Positions 7,487 through 14,054 of a DNA stretch of 24,481 bases are shown piece by piece. The notes under the pieces were generated by a model. It was given only the letters and a program-made list of their open reading frames with translations. It was not told the DNA's origin and did not search any database. The DNA is from CAYLLN01 sp033762315 (lineage in GTDB: Bacteria > Planctomycetota > Planctomycetia > Pirellulales > Pirellulaceae). The stretch's first letter is position 1; every line of letters starts with the position of its first letter. The stretch is from NCBI GenBank assembly GCA_033762315.1, contig JANRLS010000221.1, forward strand, positions 1 through 24,481, in the 5' to 3' direction. A program made the position numbers and the translations under genes.

Positions 7487-8809
7487 CTACACCTCACTCA
7501 CCCCCGGCAGCACCCAGGGTTGGCGATATTCGGGCCGGGTGAGGAAGCGGTTGGCGCTGTCGTTGCCAACGAAGGTGTAGGTGGCGGGGTCGAATTGCAA
7601 GATCGCGCCGCTGCGCCAGGCGGCATTGCCGAGGTGGCAGAGCAGGCTACTGGGGTGGCCGACCGATTCGAGGTCGGCATTCGGGCGAGCGCGGCTGGCG
7701 AGGCAATCGAGAAAGTTCTGGGCGTGGAGCGCGTCGGGAGCGGTGCGCTGCTCTTCGCGAACGAGCTTCCCCTTGCCGTCAAACGCCCGCCAGCGATTGT
7801 TGCCGAAAATGACATATCCCTCGTCGCCATAAACGGCCGAGCCTTCCGATTCTTCGTGCAGCGGATAGGCCGACCAGATCCGCATCTCATAGGTCAGCAC
7901 ATAGCCGCCGGCATAGTCGTAAGTGACCATCAGCGTGTCGGGCCACTCCTGGTCGTCGTCGAAATAGTATTTGCCGCCGAGGGCCGCGACCTTCGTCGGC
8001 AGCCCCGGGCCGCTTCGCCGCTCGCCGGTCAGGGCCGATTCGAGCGCCCAGCGGGCGATGTCGAGCCGATGGACCCCGTCGTTGCCGAGGTCGCCGGTCC
8101 CCAGGTCGAAAAACCACCGCCAGTTGCCATGAAATCGCTTGGCGTTGAAGGGGCGCAGCGGCGCGGGGCCGAGCCAGGTGTCGTAGTCGAAGCCGGGGGG
8201 CGGCGAGCTATCGGGCGTGTGTCCCAGCGAGCCTTGCTTGCTGCTTTCCCAGGCTTTGGCGAAGCGAACCTTGCCGATTTTGCCCGACCGCAAATAGGCC
8301 ATCGCAGCGTGCAGCTGCAAGTCGCTGCGGGCTTGGGTCCCCAGTTGCACGACGCGGCCGTGTTTCTTCGCGGCGGCGACCATGACCCGCCCCTCTTGAA
8401 TGTTGTGGCCGTCCGGCTTTTCGACATACACATCCTTGCCGGCCTGGCAGGCGTGGATCGTCGGCAGGGCGTGCCAGTGGTCGGGAGTACCGAGGACAAT
8501 CGCATCGAGCGACTTGTCATCAAGCGCTTGCCGATAGTCCTTGATCCCCAGCGGCTTTTTGCCGGTGCGCTGCTGCATCTGCGCCAGGCGCGATTCGCGC
8601 ACGGCCTCGTCGAGGTCGCAGACGTATTTCACCTCGACGGTGGGCAGCGAGCTGAAAGTCGTCAGCAAGCTCGCGCCGCGGCCGCGCACGCCCGCCACGC
8701 AGACGGCGATCTTCTCGTTGGCGGCGACTGCGCGGGGCGTCGTGAGCGAGGCGAGCGTGGCGGCGGCACTCGCGGCCGCGGTCGATTCCAGAAAGCTGCG
8801 GCGATTCAT
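7487..8809 (-). CDS. Tat-exported Gfo/Idh/MocA family oxidoreductase
   Basis: The protein has 440 residues. The N-terminus has a twin-arginine signal (MNRRSFLES, then an Ala-rich hydrophobic stretch ending near AVAAN), so it is probably exported folded with its cofactor. A Rossmann region follows (IAVCVAGVRGRG, VCDLDE, IVLGTPDHWHA). The EKP motif of the family is at residues 130-132 (YVEKPDGHN). The C-terminal catalytic half includes DLGNDGVHRLDIARWAL with the family's conserved His (H247). The family uses NAD(P)(H) on sugars or related polyols; the substrate cannot be predicted here. The start ATG has an excellent site (AAGGA, 6 bases upstream). It lies 39 bases after coaC on the same strand and may share its transcript, though the functions are unrelated. 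Confidence 0.92.
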   Translation of the reverse strand: MNRRSFLESTAAASAAATLASLTTPRAVAANEKIAVCVAGVRGRGASLLTTFSSLPTVEVKYVCDLDEAVRESRLAQMQQRTGKKPLGIKDYRQALDDKSLDAIVLGTPDHWHALPTIHACQAGKDVYVEKPDGHNIQEGRVMVAAAKKHGRVVQLGTQARSDLQLHAAMAYLRSGKIGKVRFAKAWESSKQGSLGHTPDSSPPPGFDYDTWLGPAPLRPFNAKRFHGNWRWFFDLGTGDLGNDGVHRLDIARWALESALTGERRSGPGLPTKVAALGGKYYFDDDQEWPDTLMVTYDYAGGYVLTYEMRIWSAYPLHEESEGSAVYGDEGYVIFGNNRWRAFDGKGKLVREEQRTAPDALHAQNFLDCLASRARPNADLESVGHPSSLLCHLGNAAWRSGAILQFDPATYTFVGNDSANRFLTRPEYRQPWVLPGVSEV

Positions 8810-8848
8810 CGAATGTCCTTATTGCGAGATCAAGGCTTTGATCGTCGG

Positions 8849-9394
8849 TCAGCTCGTGGCGAGCAAGCCGCGCACGGCCTCGAAGATTTTGTCGGGCGCG
8901 GCCATGCGGCCCGCCCCCACTTGGCGGCAACTGAGCCAGCCCGCTTCGGGATCGATGAAGCCAACCCCATCGGCCCGCAACTGGGCGACGTTCCTTTGCA
9001 CTGCCGGCTTTTCCCACATGGCGGTGTTCATCGCGGGAGCGACGAGCACCGGGCCGGCGAAGGCGAGATAGAGCGTCGTCAGCAGGTCGTCGGCCGTGCC
9101 GTGGGCCGCTTTGGAAAGGAAATCGGCCGAGGCGGGGGCGACGAGCAATAGCTGAGCCCGCTCGGCGAGCGTGATGTGCGCGCCGAGCGGAAACAGCACC
9201 TCGTCGAATACCTTGCGAGCAACGGGCCGGCCCGTCAGCGCGGCGAAGGTGGCCGCGCCGACGAACTGCTCGGCGGCGGCGGTGGTGACCACCGTCACAC
9301 CGGCACCGGCCTGCACCAACTGGCTGACCAGCGCCGCCGTCTTGTAGGCCGCGATGCCGCCGGTCACGCCGACCACGATTTCGCGCCCGTGCAT
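8849..9394 (-). CDS. coaC: Phosphopantothenoylcysteine decarboxylase, stand-alone CoaC
   Basis: The protein has 181 residues and covers only the flavoprotein decarboxylase half of CoaBC. Visible are the FMN-binding start VGVTGGIAAYK, catalytic His73 in GAHITLAERA, the PxMNxxMW-type motif APAMNTAMW (N123), and the substrate flap GWLSCRQVGAGRM with Cys156. The family forms 4'-phosphopantetheine by FMN-dependent decarboxylation in CoA synthesis. No CoaB (synthetase) half follows; the reading frame ends cleanly and the next gene is an oxidoreductase. It sits 27 bases after rpoZ in the yicC-gmk-rpoZ-coaC cluster, the order commonly seen for gmk-rpoZ-coaBC. The ribosome binding site is weak (GCGGGG). 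Confidence 0.92.
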   Translation of the reverse strand: MHGREIVVGVTGGIAAYKTAALVSQLVQAGAGVTVVTTAAAEQFVGAATFAALTGRPVARKVFDEVLFPLGAHITLAERAQLLLVAPASADFLSKAAHGTADDLLTTLYLAFAGPVLVAPAMNTAMWEKPAVQRNVAQLRADGVGFIDPEAGWLSCRQVGAGRMAAPDKIFEAVRGLLATS

Positions 9395-9421
9395 AAAACC
9401 CCGCTGTCGCGGCAGGCCGCG

Positions 9422-9685
9422 CTAGAGGTCCCCCAGATCGAGCTCCATCGACTCGCCGGTTCCCTGAAACTCGCCCACCAGCCGAACTTGCTGCGAGGCG
9501 TCGAGATAAATCTTGTCCTGCAAAATCTCTTGCAGCACGATCTGCATCTTGTCTTGCGTGCTCAGTTCCACGAGGGGCCGGCTGCCGGCATTGAGCTGCA
9601 CCAGCCGCTTTTGAATCAGCGTGCTGAGCTTGAAGCGGCCTCCCAGTTTGTTGACGATCCCCTCTTCACGCAGGTCTTCGAGCAT
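9422..9685 (-). CDS. rpoZ: RNA polymerase omega subunit-like protein
   Basis: The protein has 87 residues, with VNKLGGRFKLSTLIQKRLVQLN near the N-terminus. This corresponds to the omega signature (conserved Asn, Gly-Arg-Phe, then a Lys-Arg helix). It then diverges and ends in an acidic tail. Omega helps assemble and stabilise the beta' subunit of RNA polymerase. Similarity is modest, but size and position directly after gmk and before coaC support the call. The ATG is 2 bases after the gmk stop, and its ribosome binding site AAGGAG (9691-9696) is formed by the last two codons of gmk, so translation of the two is probably coupled. Confidence 0.85.
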   Translation of the reverse strand: MLEDLREEGIVNKLGGRFKLSTLIQKRLVQLNAGSRPLVELSTQDKMQIVLQEILQDKIYLDASQQVRLVGEFQGTGESMELDLGDL

Positions 9686-9687
9686 GA

Positions 9688-10296
9688 CTACTCCTTGGCG
9701 CGGCGGTGCAAAAGATCGCAGATATCGCGAACGGCCTGTTGGACGTCGCGGTTGATAACCTGGTGCTGATAGCGGCTCTGAAAGCTCAATTCACGGCGGG
9801 CAACCTCCAGCCGGCGCTGGAGCGATTCCGGGGTTTCGGTGTTCCGTTTCCGGAGGCGGGCTTCGAGTTCCTCGAGCGAACCGCTATGGATGAAGATGGT
9901 CAGGGCGTCGGGACGCTTGGCGATCACGTCCAAAGCCCCATCCACGTCAATCTCCAAGATTACCCATTTGCCGGCCGCAAGTCCAGCGGCCACTTGGCTT
10001 TGCAGCGTGCCGTACCAATCCCCCCGGCTGAAAACCTCCTGGCATTCGAGAAACTCTCCAGCCTGGCGGCGGCGGGCAAATTCCTCGCGGGTGAGGAAAA
10101 AGTAGTTCACCCCGTCCACCTCGCCCGGCCGCGGCGACCGCGTCGTCGCCGACACGCTGAGGGCCAGCGGCAACGGACAATCGGCGAGCAGCTGGCGCAC
10201 GACGGTCGATTTCCCCGCTCCCGACGGGCCGGAGATGATGATGAGTCGCGGGGTCGATTGCGGCAGTGCCATGCCAGTTGTTTCTTCAGTCCACAA
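9688..10296 (-). CDS. gmk: Guanylate kinase
   Basis: The protein has 202 residues from a TTG start. The P-loop is GPSGAGKS (residues 23-30), followed by SVSATTRSPRPGEVDGVNYFF (GMP-binding region), EVFSRGDWYGT, VILEIDVDGAL and the C-terminal LEARLRKRNTE region. It phosphorylates GMP to GDP with ATP in the cytoplasm. Two starts are possible. TTG at 10296 has a near-perfect ribosome binding site (GGAGGG, complement of 10301-10306, 4 bases away). ATG at 10272 gives 194 residues, closer to the usual start relative to the P-loop, but has only a weak site. I prefer TTG because of that site. It is followed at once by rpoZ. Confidence 0.96.
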   Translation of the reverse strand: MWTEETTGMALPQSTPRLIIISGPSGAGKSTVVRQLLADCPLPLALSVSATTRSPRPGEVDGVNYFFLTREEFARRRQAGEFLECQEVFSRGDWYGTLQSQVAAGLAAGKWVILEIDVDGALDVIAKRPDALTIFIHSGSLEELEARLRKRNTETPESLQRRLEVARRELSFQSRYQHQVINRDVQQAVRDICDLLHRRAKE

Positions 10297-10530
10297 GACT
10301 CCCTCCGAACCGGTTTCCTGGCTGGAAGCGGTCGGAAGCGGGCCCCCTTCGTGGCGAGCCCAATTAGTTATGGATTCGATTCTCTGCGCGTTTTATGGAC
10401 GGCACCGGATTCGTCGCAAGTGCTTGCCTGAAAACAATTTACGGCCATCTCTTGGTCGCTTATGGAGCCTTTCCCCGATAAGCCCTCTTCACAATTTCAG
10501 CCCGCCCGCCACCGCAACCCAGTTGAGCGC
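10297..10530. other. Gap between yicC and gmk
   Basis: No gene is seen. On the minus strand it holds GGCAAGCACTTGC (complement of 10416-10428), which resembles GGCAAGCACCTGC in the yicC upstream region, and a weak promoter-like pair (TTGCGA, 16 bases, CATAAA). The gmk ribosome binding site is at its gmk end. Confidence 0.4.
10301..10306 (-). promoter_or_regulatory. Strong ribosome binding site deciding a TTG start of gmk
   Basis: GGAGGG on the minus strand lies 4 bases before TTG (10294-10296). The downstream in-frame ATG at 10270-10272 lacks a comparable site. Confidence 0.6.
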
Positions 10531-11412
10531 TCACTCCACATTCTGAATCATCTCCCGCATCCGCTCGATGGCCGACTTGATCTCGATCACGTGCCGGGCG
10601 ATCTCGGCATCGTTGGCCTTGGAGCCGATGGTGTTGGTCTCGCGAAACATCTCCTGGGTCAAAAACTCCAGCTTGCGGCCGTTCGATTCCTCCTGGGCCA
10701 TCGTGGCGTCGAACTGCTCCAGATGGCTTTTGAGGCGGACGATTTCCTCGGCGATGTCGCTCCGCTCGGCGAAAATGCCCACCTCGCGGACGATGTCAGC
10801 CGGCTCGATCCGCACGCCCAGTTCCCCTAGCAACTTATTGAGCCGTTCTTGGAGGCGACCCCGATAAGCATCGACCACCAGCGGGCCGCGCCGCTCGATT
10901 GCCGCCAGCTCGGCGGCAATGACCTGGCTATTGGCGGCCAGGTCGGCGGTCATCGCCCGCCCCTCGTCCGTGCGCATCCGCGACAGGCCGCGCAAGGCAT
11001 CGCTCAGCGTCTTTTCGATCAGCGGCCACTGCGCCTCGAGCTGGTCGGCCCCGGCCGTGGGTTCGCGGACGACGCCGGGCAGCGCCAAGAGCGAAGCGAG
11101 CGGCACGCTGTCCGCGGCATTTCCCGCCAGCAGCGGGCCGAGCTGCGCGAGATAGCCTCGGAGCACCGCTTCGTTCAGGCGATAGTCGTCGGCGGTGGGC
11201 TCGCGATCGACCCGCAAATTGACCTGCAGCGTGCCGCGGCGAATCTGCTGGCGGACAACCGCCTCGATCTGCGGCTCCAGCGATTGATACCCTTCGGTGG
11301 CCCGAAAGCTGACCTTGAGATAGCGATTGTTGACGGTGCGGACCTCGACCGCGACGGACGTTCCTTCCGCGTGGCGTTGCGCCTCGCCGTGGCCGGTCAT
11401 GCTCAAAAGCAC
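10531..11412 (-). CDS. yicC: YicC/YloC family endoribonuclease
   Basis: The protein has 293 residues, the usual family length. It opens with MLLSMTGHGEA (family SMTGFG motif) and VEVRTVNNRYL. It closes with the strongly conserved ETNTIGSKANDAEI and an Ile/Glu/Arg-rich helix (KSAIERMREMIQNVE). YicC/YloC proteins are endoribonucleases involved in RNA turnover and stationary-phase physiology. The start is GTG at 11412 with AAGGGA (complement of 11419-11424) 6 bases upstream; ATG at 11400 is an alternative. It is the first gene after the consensus promoter at 11457-11486 and precedes gmk, an association seen widely in bacteria. The 234-base gap to gmk leaves open whether gmk also has its own promoter. 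Confidence 0.94.
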   Translation of the reverse strand: MLLSMTGHGEAQRHAEGTSVAVEVRTVNNRYLKVSFRATEGYQSLEPQIEAVVRQQIRRGTLQVNLRVDREPTADDYRLNEAVLRGYLAQLGPLLAGNAADSVPLASLLALPGVVREPTAGADQLEAQWPLIEKTLSDALRGLSRMRTDEGRAMTADLAANSQVIAAELAAIERRGPLVVDAYRGRLQERLNKLLGELGVRIEPADIVREVGIFAERSDIAEEIVRLKSHLEQFDATMAQEESNGRKLEFLTQEMFRETNTIGSKANDAEIARHVIEIKSAIERMREMIQNVE

Positions 11413-11456
11413 GCGAGATCCCTTAGTTCGCCGCCGGAGTCATCCTGCCGAGCGAG

Positions 11457-11486
11457 ATTATAGTGTACACAAATACCGTTTGTCAA
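11457..11486 (-). promoter_or_regulatory. Consensus sigma-70 type promoter for the yicC-gmk-rpoZ-coaC cluster
   Basis: On the minus strand TTGACA (complement of 11481-11486) is followed after 18 bases by TATAAT (complement of 11457-11462). Both hexamers match the consensus exactly. The spacer contains the 8-base palindrome GTGTACAC (11463-11470) touching the -10 element, which could be an operator. The expected transcription start is near 11450, leaving a leader of about 40 bases before the yicC GTG. Confidence 0.8.
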
Positions 11487-11513
11487 TGAACTTGTGCCGA
11501 GAATTTTGACCGG

Positions 11514-11529
11514 GCCACCCTCCGGTGGC
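11514..11529. repeat. Short hairpin upstream of the yicC promoter
   Basis: GCCACC, a CTCC loop and GGTGGC make a perfect 6-base stem, with GGCAAGCACCTGC adjoining on the minus strand. It has no terminator T-run and looks like part of a short interspersed palindrome. Confidence 0.4.
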
Positions 11530-11592
11530 AGGTGCTTGCCGTAAACTATTAGCCTGCAACGACTTGTGGCTCTATTCTTGCGTAGGAAGAAG

Positions 11593-11633
11593 CCTTGCTT
11601 CGTCTGGAAATTCCCGAGCCAGACGAAGCTAGG
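11593..11633 (-). terminator. Strong stem-loop after secG, candidate terminator
   Basis: CCTTGCTTCGTCTGG (11593-11607) pairs with CCAGACGAAGCTAGG (11619-11633) at 14 of 15 positions, with an 11-base loop. It lies 46 bases past the secG stop and before the yicC promoter, so it separates two minus-strand units. No clean T-run follows on the minus strand (only CTTCTTCC), so it may be a processing or repeat structure rather than an intrinsic terminator. Confidence 0.5.
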
Positions 11634-11678
11634 TTGCGTCCCGCGAGTTGATTCCCACCCATTACACACGGGGCAGCA

Positions 11679-12422
11679 CTATGGCTGCTTCTCATCGGCA
11701 GGCTTCTCATCGGCAGGTTTCGGCTCAGCAGGCTTCGGCTCAGCGGGCTTATCAGTCGTGGCCGGCTTGGGTTCGGTTGGCTTCTCACTATCCGCTGGTT
11801 TGGGTTCGGCGGGTTTCGGCTCAGCAGGCTTCGGTTCCGCCGGCTTCGGTTCGGCGGGCTTATCACCTTCGGCGGGCTTGGGCTTTTCGGTCTCGGCGGG
11901 CTTCTCGCTGGGCTTTTCCGCCGGTTTTTCGGTCTCGGCGGGCTTATCGTTGGGCGTGGCAGGCTCGGCGGGCTTATCCGCGGGCTTATCGGTCGTCGGT
12001 TTCTCGGGGGTGGTCTCCGCGGGCTTCTCCGGCGTGGTTCCCGGCACGCCAGTAGCGGGAGGCGTCGTCGCGGGGGGTGTCGTCGCTGGCGGAGTAGTGG
12101 CCGGCGGCGTTCCTGAGTCGGTCGGCTGGACTGCCGGCGGCGGCTCGGGCTTTTTGGCCGTTTCGCGAATCGGATTCAGCACCTTCAGCGCGGCCATCGA
12201 GAGCAAAATCCACAGCGCGGCGACGACGATCGTGATCCGCGTGAACAGATCCCCCGCCTTGGTGCCGAACGCGCTTTGCCCCCCCATGCCGCCGAGCGCC
12301 CCGGTGAGCCCGCCGCCGCGGCCACGCTGCACCAGAATCACCAGCATCAGAAAGATCGACAGCAGCGATAAGGGAATCGTGAACAGGTAATGGATGGCGG
12401 TCACCGCCAGAATCGTGGGCAT
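11679..12422 (-). CDS. secG: Preprotein translocase subunit SecG with long PAEPK-rich tail
   Basis: The protein has 247 residues. The first ~85 are a normal SecG: helix 1 (about 10-31), the Gly-rich cytoplasmic loop GRGGGLTGALGGMGGQSAFG, and helix 2 (about 61-81). SecG assists SecYE in protein export. Bacterial SecG is usually about 75-130 residues; here roughly 160 extra residues follow. They are almost entirely Pro, Ala, Lys, Glu and Thr, starting with PPATT repeats and continuing with KPAE/PAEPK repeats to the end. By SecG topology the tail would lie on the outer face of the inner membrane. It is 51 bases downstream of tpiA, a pairing common in bacteria. The start ATG has only a modest GAGAG site. 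Confidence 0.9.
   Translation of the reverse strand: MPTILAVTAIHYLFTIPLSLLSIFLMLVILVQRGRGGGLTGALGGMGGQSAFGTKAGDLFTRITIVVAALWILLSMAALKVLNPIRETAKKPEPPPAVQPTDSGTPPATTPPATTPPATTPPATGVPGTTPEKPAETTPEKPTTDKPADKPAEPATPNDKPAETEKPAEKPSEKPAETEKPKPAEGDKPAEPKPAEPKPAEPKPAEPKPADSEKPTEPKPATTDKPAEPKPAEPKPADEKPADEKQP
11690..12125. repeat. Tandem low-complexity repeats encoding the SecG tail
   Basis: On the minus strand, degenerate units encoding PAEPK, KPAET and PPATT repeat many times. The tract leaves a long plus-strand open frame (Gly/Ser/Ala-rich) that is an artefact of the repeats. Confidence 0.75.
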
Positions 12423-12473
12423 GGCTGTTTTTCTCTCGAATTCCTTCTCTCGATTGACTTCTATCTCGAACCC

Positions 12474-13232
12474 CTAGCGTCGGGCCGCGGCGATAATCGC
12501 CAAAAAGCCGTCCGCCTTGAGCGACGCCCCGCCGACCAGGGCCCCGTCGATGTTCGGCTGGCTGAGCAATGTGGCCGCGTTTTCGGCATTCACGCTGCCG
12601 CCATACTGAATTCGCACGCTCGCCGCAACTTCAGTAGTGTAGCGGGTTTCCAGCAATTTGCGAAGGTCAGCATGAACCTCCTCGGCCTGCTCCGGAGTCG
12701 CCACCACACCGGTCCCAATTGCCCACACCGGCTCGTAAGCGATCACCAGCTTCAGCACCTGTTCGGGGGAGAGGCCGGCGAGCGAGCCTTCGATTTGCTC
12801 GCGGACGACCGCCGTGGTCCGGTTCGCCTTCCGCTCGTCGAGCGTTTCCCCCACGCACACAATCGGCGTCAGTCCCGCGGCGAGCGCCGCCAGCACTTTC
12901 TTGGCCACATCCGCGCTCGTCTCCTTAAAAATGGCCCGCCGCTCGCTGTGGCCGAGAATGACATATTTGCAGCCCACATCGACCAGCATGGCCGGGCTGT
13001 TTTCGCCCGTGAATGCCCCCTTGGCCTCGTGATAGCAGTTTTGAGCCCCCAAGCCGACGCTCGAACCGGCGATGGCCTGGCCGATGGCCGCCAGATAAAG
13101 GCTCGGCGGGCAAACGGCCACTTCGACATCGGTCGCCGTCCCCACTCCCTTGGCGATCGCCGCGGCCAGCGCCACGCCATCGGCCCGGGTGGTATTCATT
13201 TTCCAGTTGCCGGCGATGAATTTCTTACGCAT
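12474..13232 (-). CDS. tpiA: Triosephosphate isomerase
   Basis: The protein has 252 residues, standard for the family. All catalytic elements are visible: Lys11 in AGNWKMN, His95 in VILGHSERR, Glu167 in AYEPVWAIGTG (with the flexible loop), and the phosphate-binding GGSV near the C-terminus. It interconverts dihydroxyacetone phosphate and glyceraldehyde 3-phosphate in the cytoplasm. The start ATG has AAGGA 6 bases upstream. It lies 30 bases after a small membrane-protein gene and 51 bases before secG on the same strand. Confidence 0.98.
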   Translation of the reverse strand: MRKKFIAGNWKMNTTRADGVALAAAIAKGVGTATDVEVAVCPPSLYLAAIGQAIAGSSVGLGAQNCYHEAKGAFTGENSPAMLVDVGCKYVILGHSERRAIFKETSADVAKKVLAALAAGLTPIVCVGETLDERKANRTTAVVREQIEGSLAGLSPEQVLKLVIAYEPVWAIGTGVVATPEQAEEVHADLRKLLETRYTTEVAASVRIQYGGSVNAENAATLLSQPNIDGALVGGASLKADGFLAIIAAARR

Positions 13233-13262
13233 GAAGTTTCCTTTGGACCAAACGAGCGTTGT

Positions 13263-13841
13263 CTAGCGCGCGATCAGCAGCGACACGGTTTCCGCGTCGT
13301 CCGACAATTCAATCACGATCACCGGTTCGCCGCGCTGGCCGGGGACCACAAGGTCGGCTTGCGCCAGGCTCCAGCCACCGAGCAACCCGGCCGAAACGAG
13401 GGCGATCACCGCCGTGGTCTTAGCCGTCTTGTTCCCGCGCACCAAGAACACCACGCTCACCGCCGCCAGCGACAGGGCAATTCCCGCCACGGTGGTTCCC
13501 AGCGGCGGCAGCGACGATTGCCTCCCTTCGGGAGCGGCACGCGGGGGGGAGGCCCCTTCCTTGGGTGCTTCTTCCTTGCGCGGCGCGCCCTCTTTCGGTG
13601 CCCCCCCTTCCTTCGATTCGACCTTCGGCACTCCGCGGCCATCGCCGGCCACGAGGTACGCCGGAATCACGATCTTCGCCTTCACATTGGTCCGTTCGCC
13701 ACGAATCGCCCCGTACCTGATCTCCACCCCCGCGGTAACGCGGGCATTTTCGCGGCGCGGCGACGGGGCAATATCGGCCCATGCCGGAACCGCCAAGATC
13801 GAAACCAGCAGCAGCGAACCGATGGACTTCACGCTTGCCAT
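13263..13841 (-). CDS. Secreted/membrane protein with Lys/Glu/Pro repeats, unknown function
   Basis: The protein has 192 residues. It has a type I signal peptide (MASVKSIGSLLLVSILAVPAWA, cut likely after Ala22). A short beta-rich part (about 35-65) precedes a low-complexity stretch with KEGAP-type repeats (about 76-105). Two hydrophobic helices (about 114-134 and 143-160) are followed by a C-terminal strand region (VVPGQRGEPVIVIELSDD). The start ATG at 13841 was chosen because it precedes the signal peptide and has GGGAG 8 bases upstream; the longer open frame upstream is not convincing. I do not recognise the family. It lies 30 bases before tpiA and is divergent from the DUF1559 gene. Confidence 0.7.
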   Translation of the reverse strand: MASVKSIGSLLLVSILAVPAWADIAPSPRRENARVTAGVEIRYGAIRGERTNVKAKIVIPAYLVAGDGRGVPKVESKEGGAPKEGAPRKEEAPKEGASPPRAAPEGRQSSLPPLGTTVAGIALSLAAVSVVFLVRGNKTAKTTAVIALVSAGLLGGWSLAQADLVVPGQRGEPVIVIELSDDAETVSLLIAR

Positions 13842-13972
13842 GATCGAATCTCCCACGGGAAGAGGGGCCGGTTCCAAGCGGTGCATCCCGGCCAAAAAAA
13901 TCTGCCGCCAGCAGAACGAATTGCCGCAAAAACGACAAGGGCGCGTCGCGGAATTGCCTGCCAAGCAAAAAT

Positions 13973-14014
13973 CTGCTATTTCTGCTATTTCTTCGTGATG
14001 CCGAGTTCTCGGCA
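13973..14014. promoter_or_regulatory. Tandem 9-mer and palindrome in the divergent intergenic region
   Basis: CTGCTATTT is repeated back to back (13973-13981, 13982-13990). Eight bases later comes TGCCGAGTTCTCGGCA (13999-14014), a 7-base inverted repeat around TT. This lies about 40 bases before the DUF1559 start and about 130 bases from the divergent gene, a fitting place for an operator or RNA hairpin. No clear sigma-70 promoter was found here. Role unknown. Confidence 0.35.
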
Positions 14015-14054
14015 GCGGGCACAGTCGCTGGGGTAAAAAATAAGGAAACGGGCC

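Noticed and set aside
7478..9151. Open frame of 557 codons on the plus strand, antisense to the oxidoreductase and coaC
   Set aside because: Both minus-strand genes are well supported; the plus-strand product looks like a GC-bias artefact spanning two genes.
11403..11669. Small minus-strand open frame between secG and yicC
   Set aside because: It spans the hairpin, the consensus promoter and the yicC start, so it is regulatory DNA read as protein.
11566..12390. Gly/Ser/Ala-rich repeat protein on the plus strand
   Set aside because: It is the complement of the SecG tail repeats; the minus-strand frame has the genuine SecG helices and loop.
12390..14036. Open frame of 548 codons on the plus strand, antisense to tpiA and its upstream gene
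   Set aside because: tpiA is certain on the minus strand, and the frame runs through two genes and an intergenic gap without any domain.
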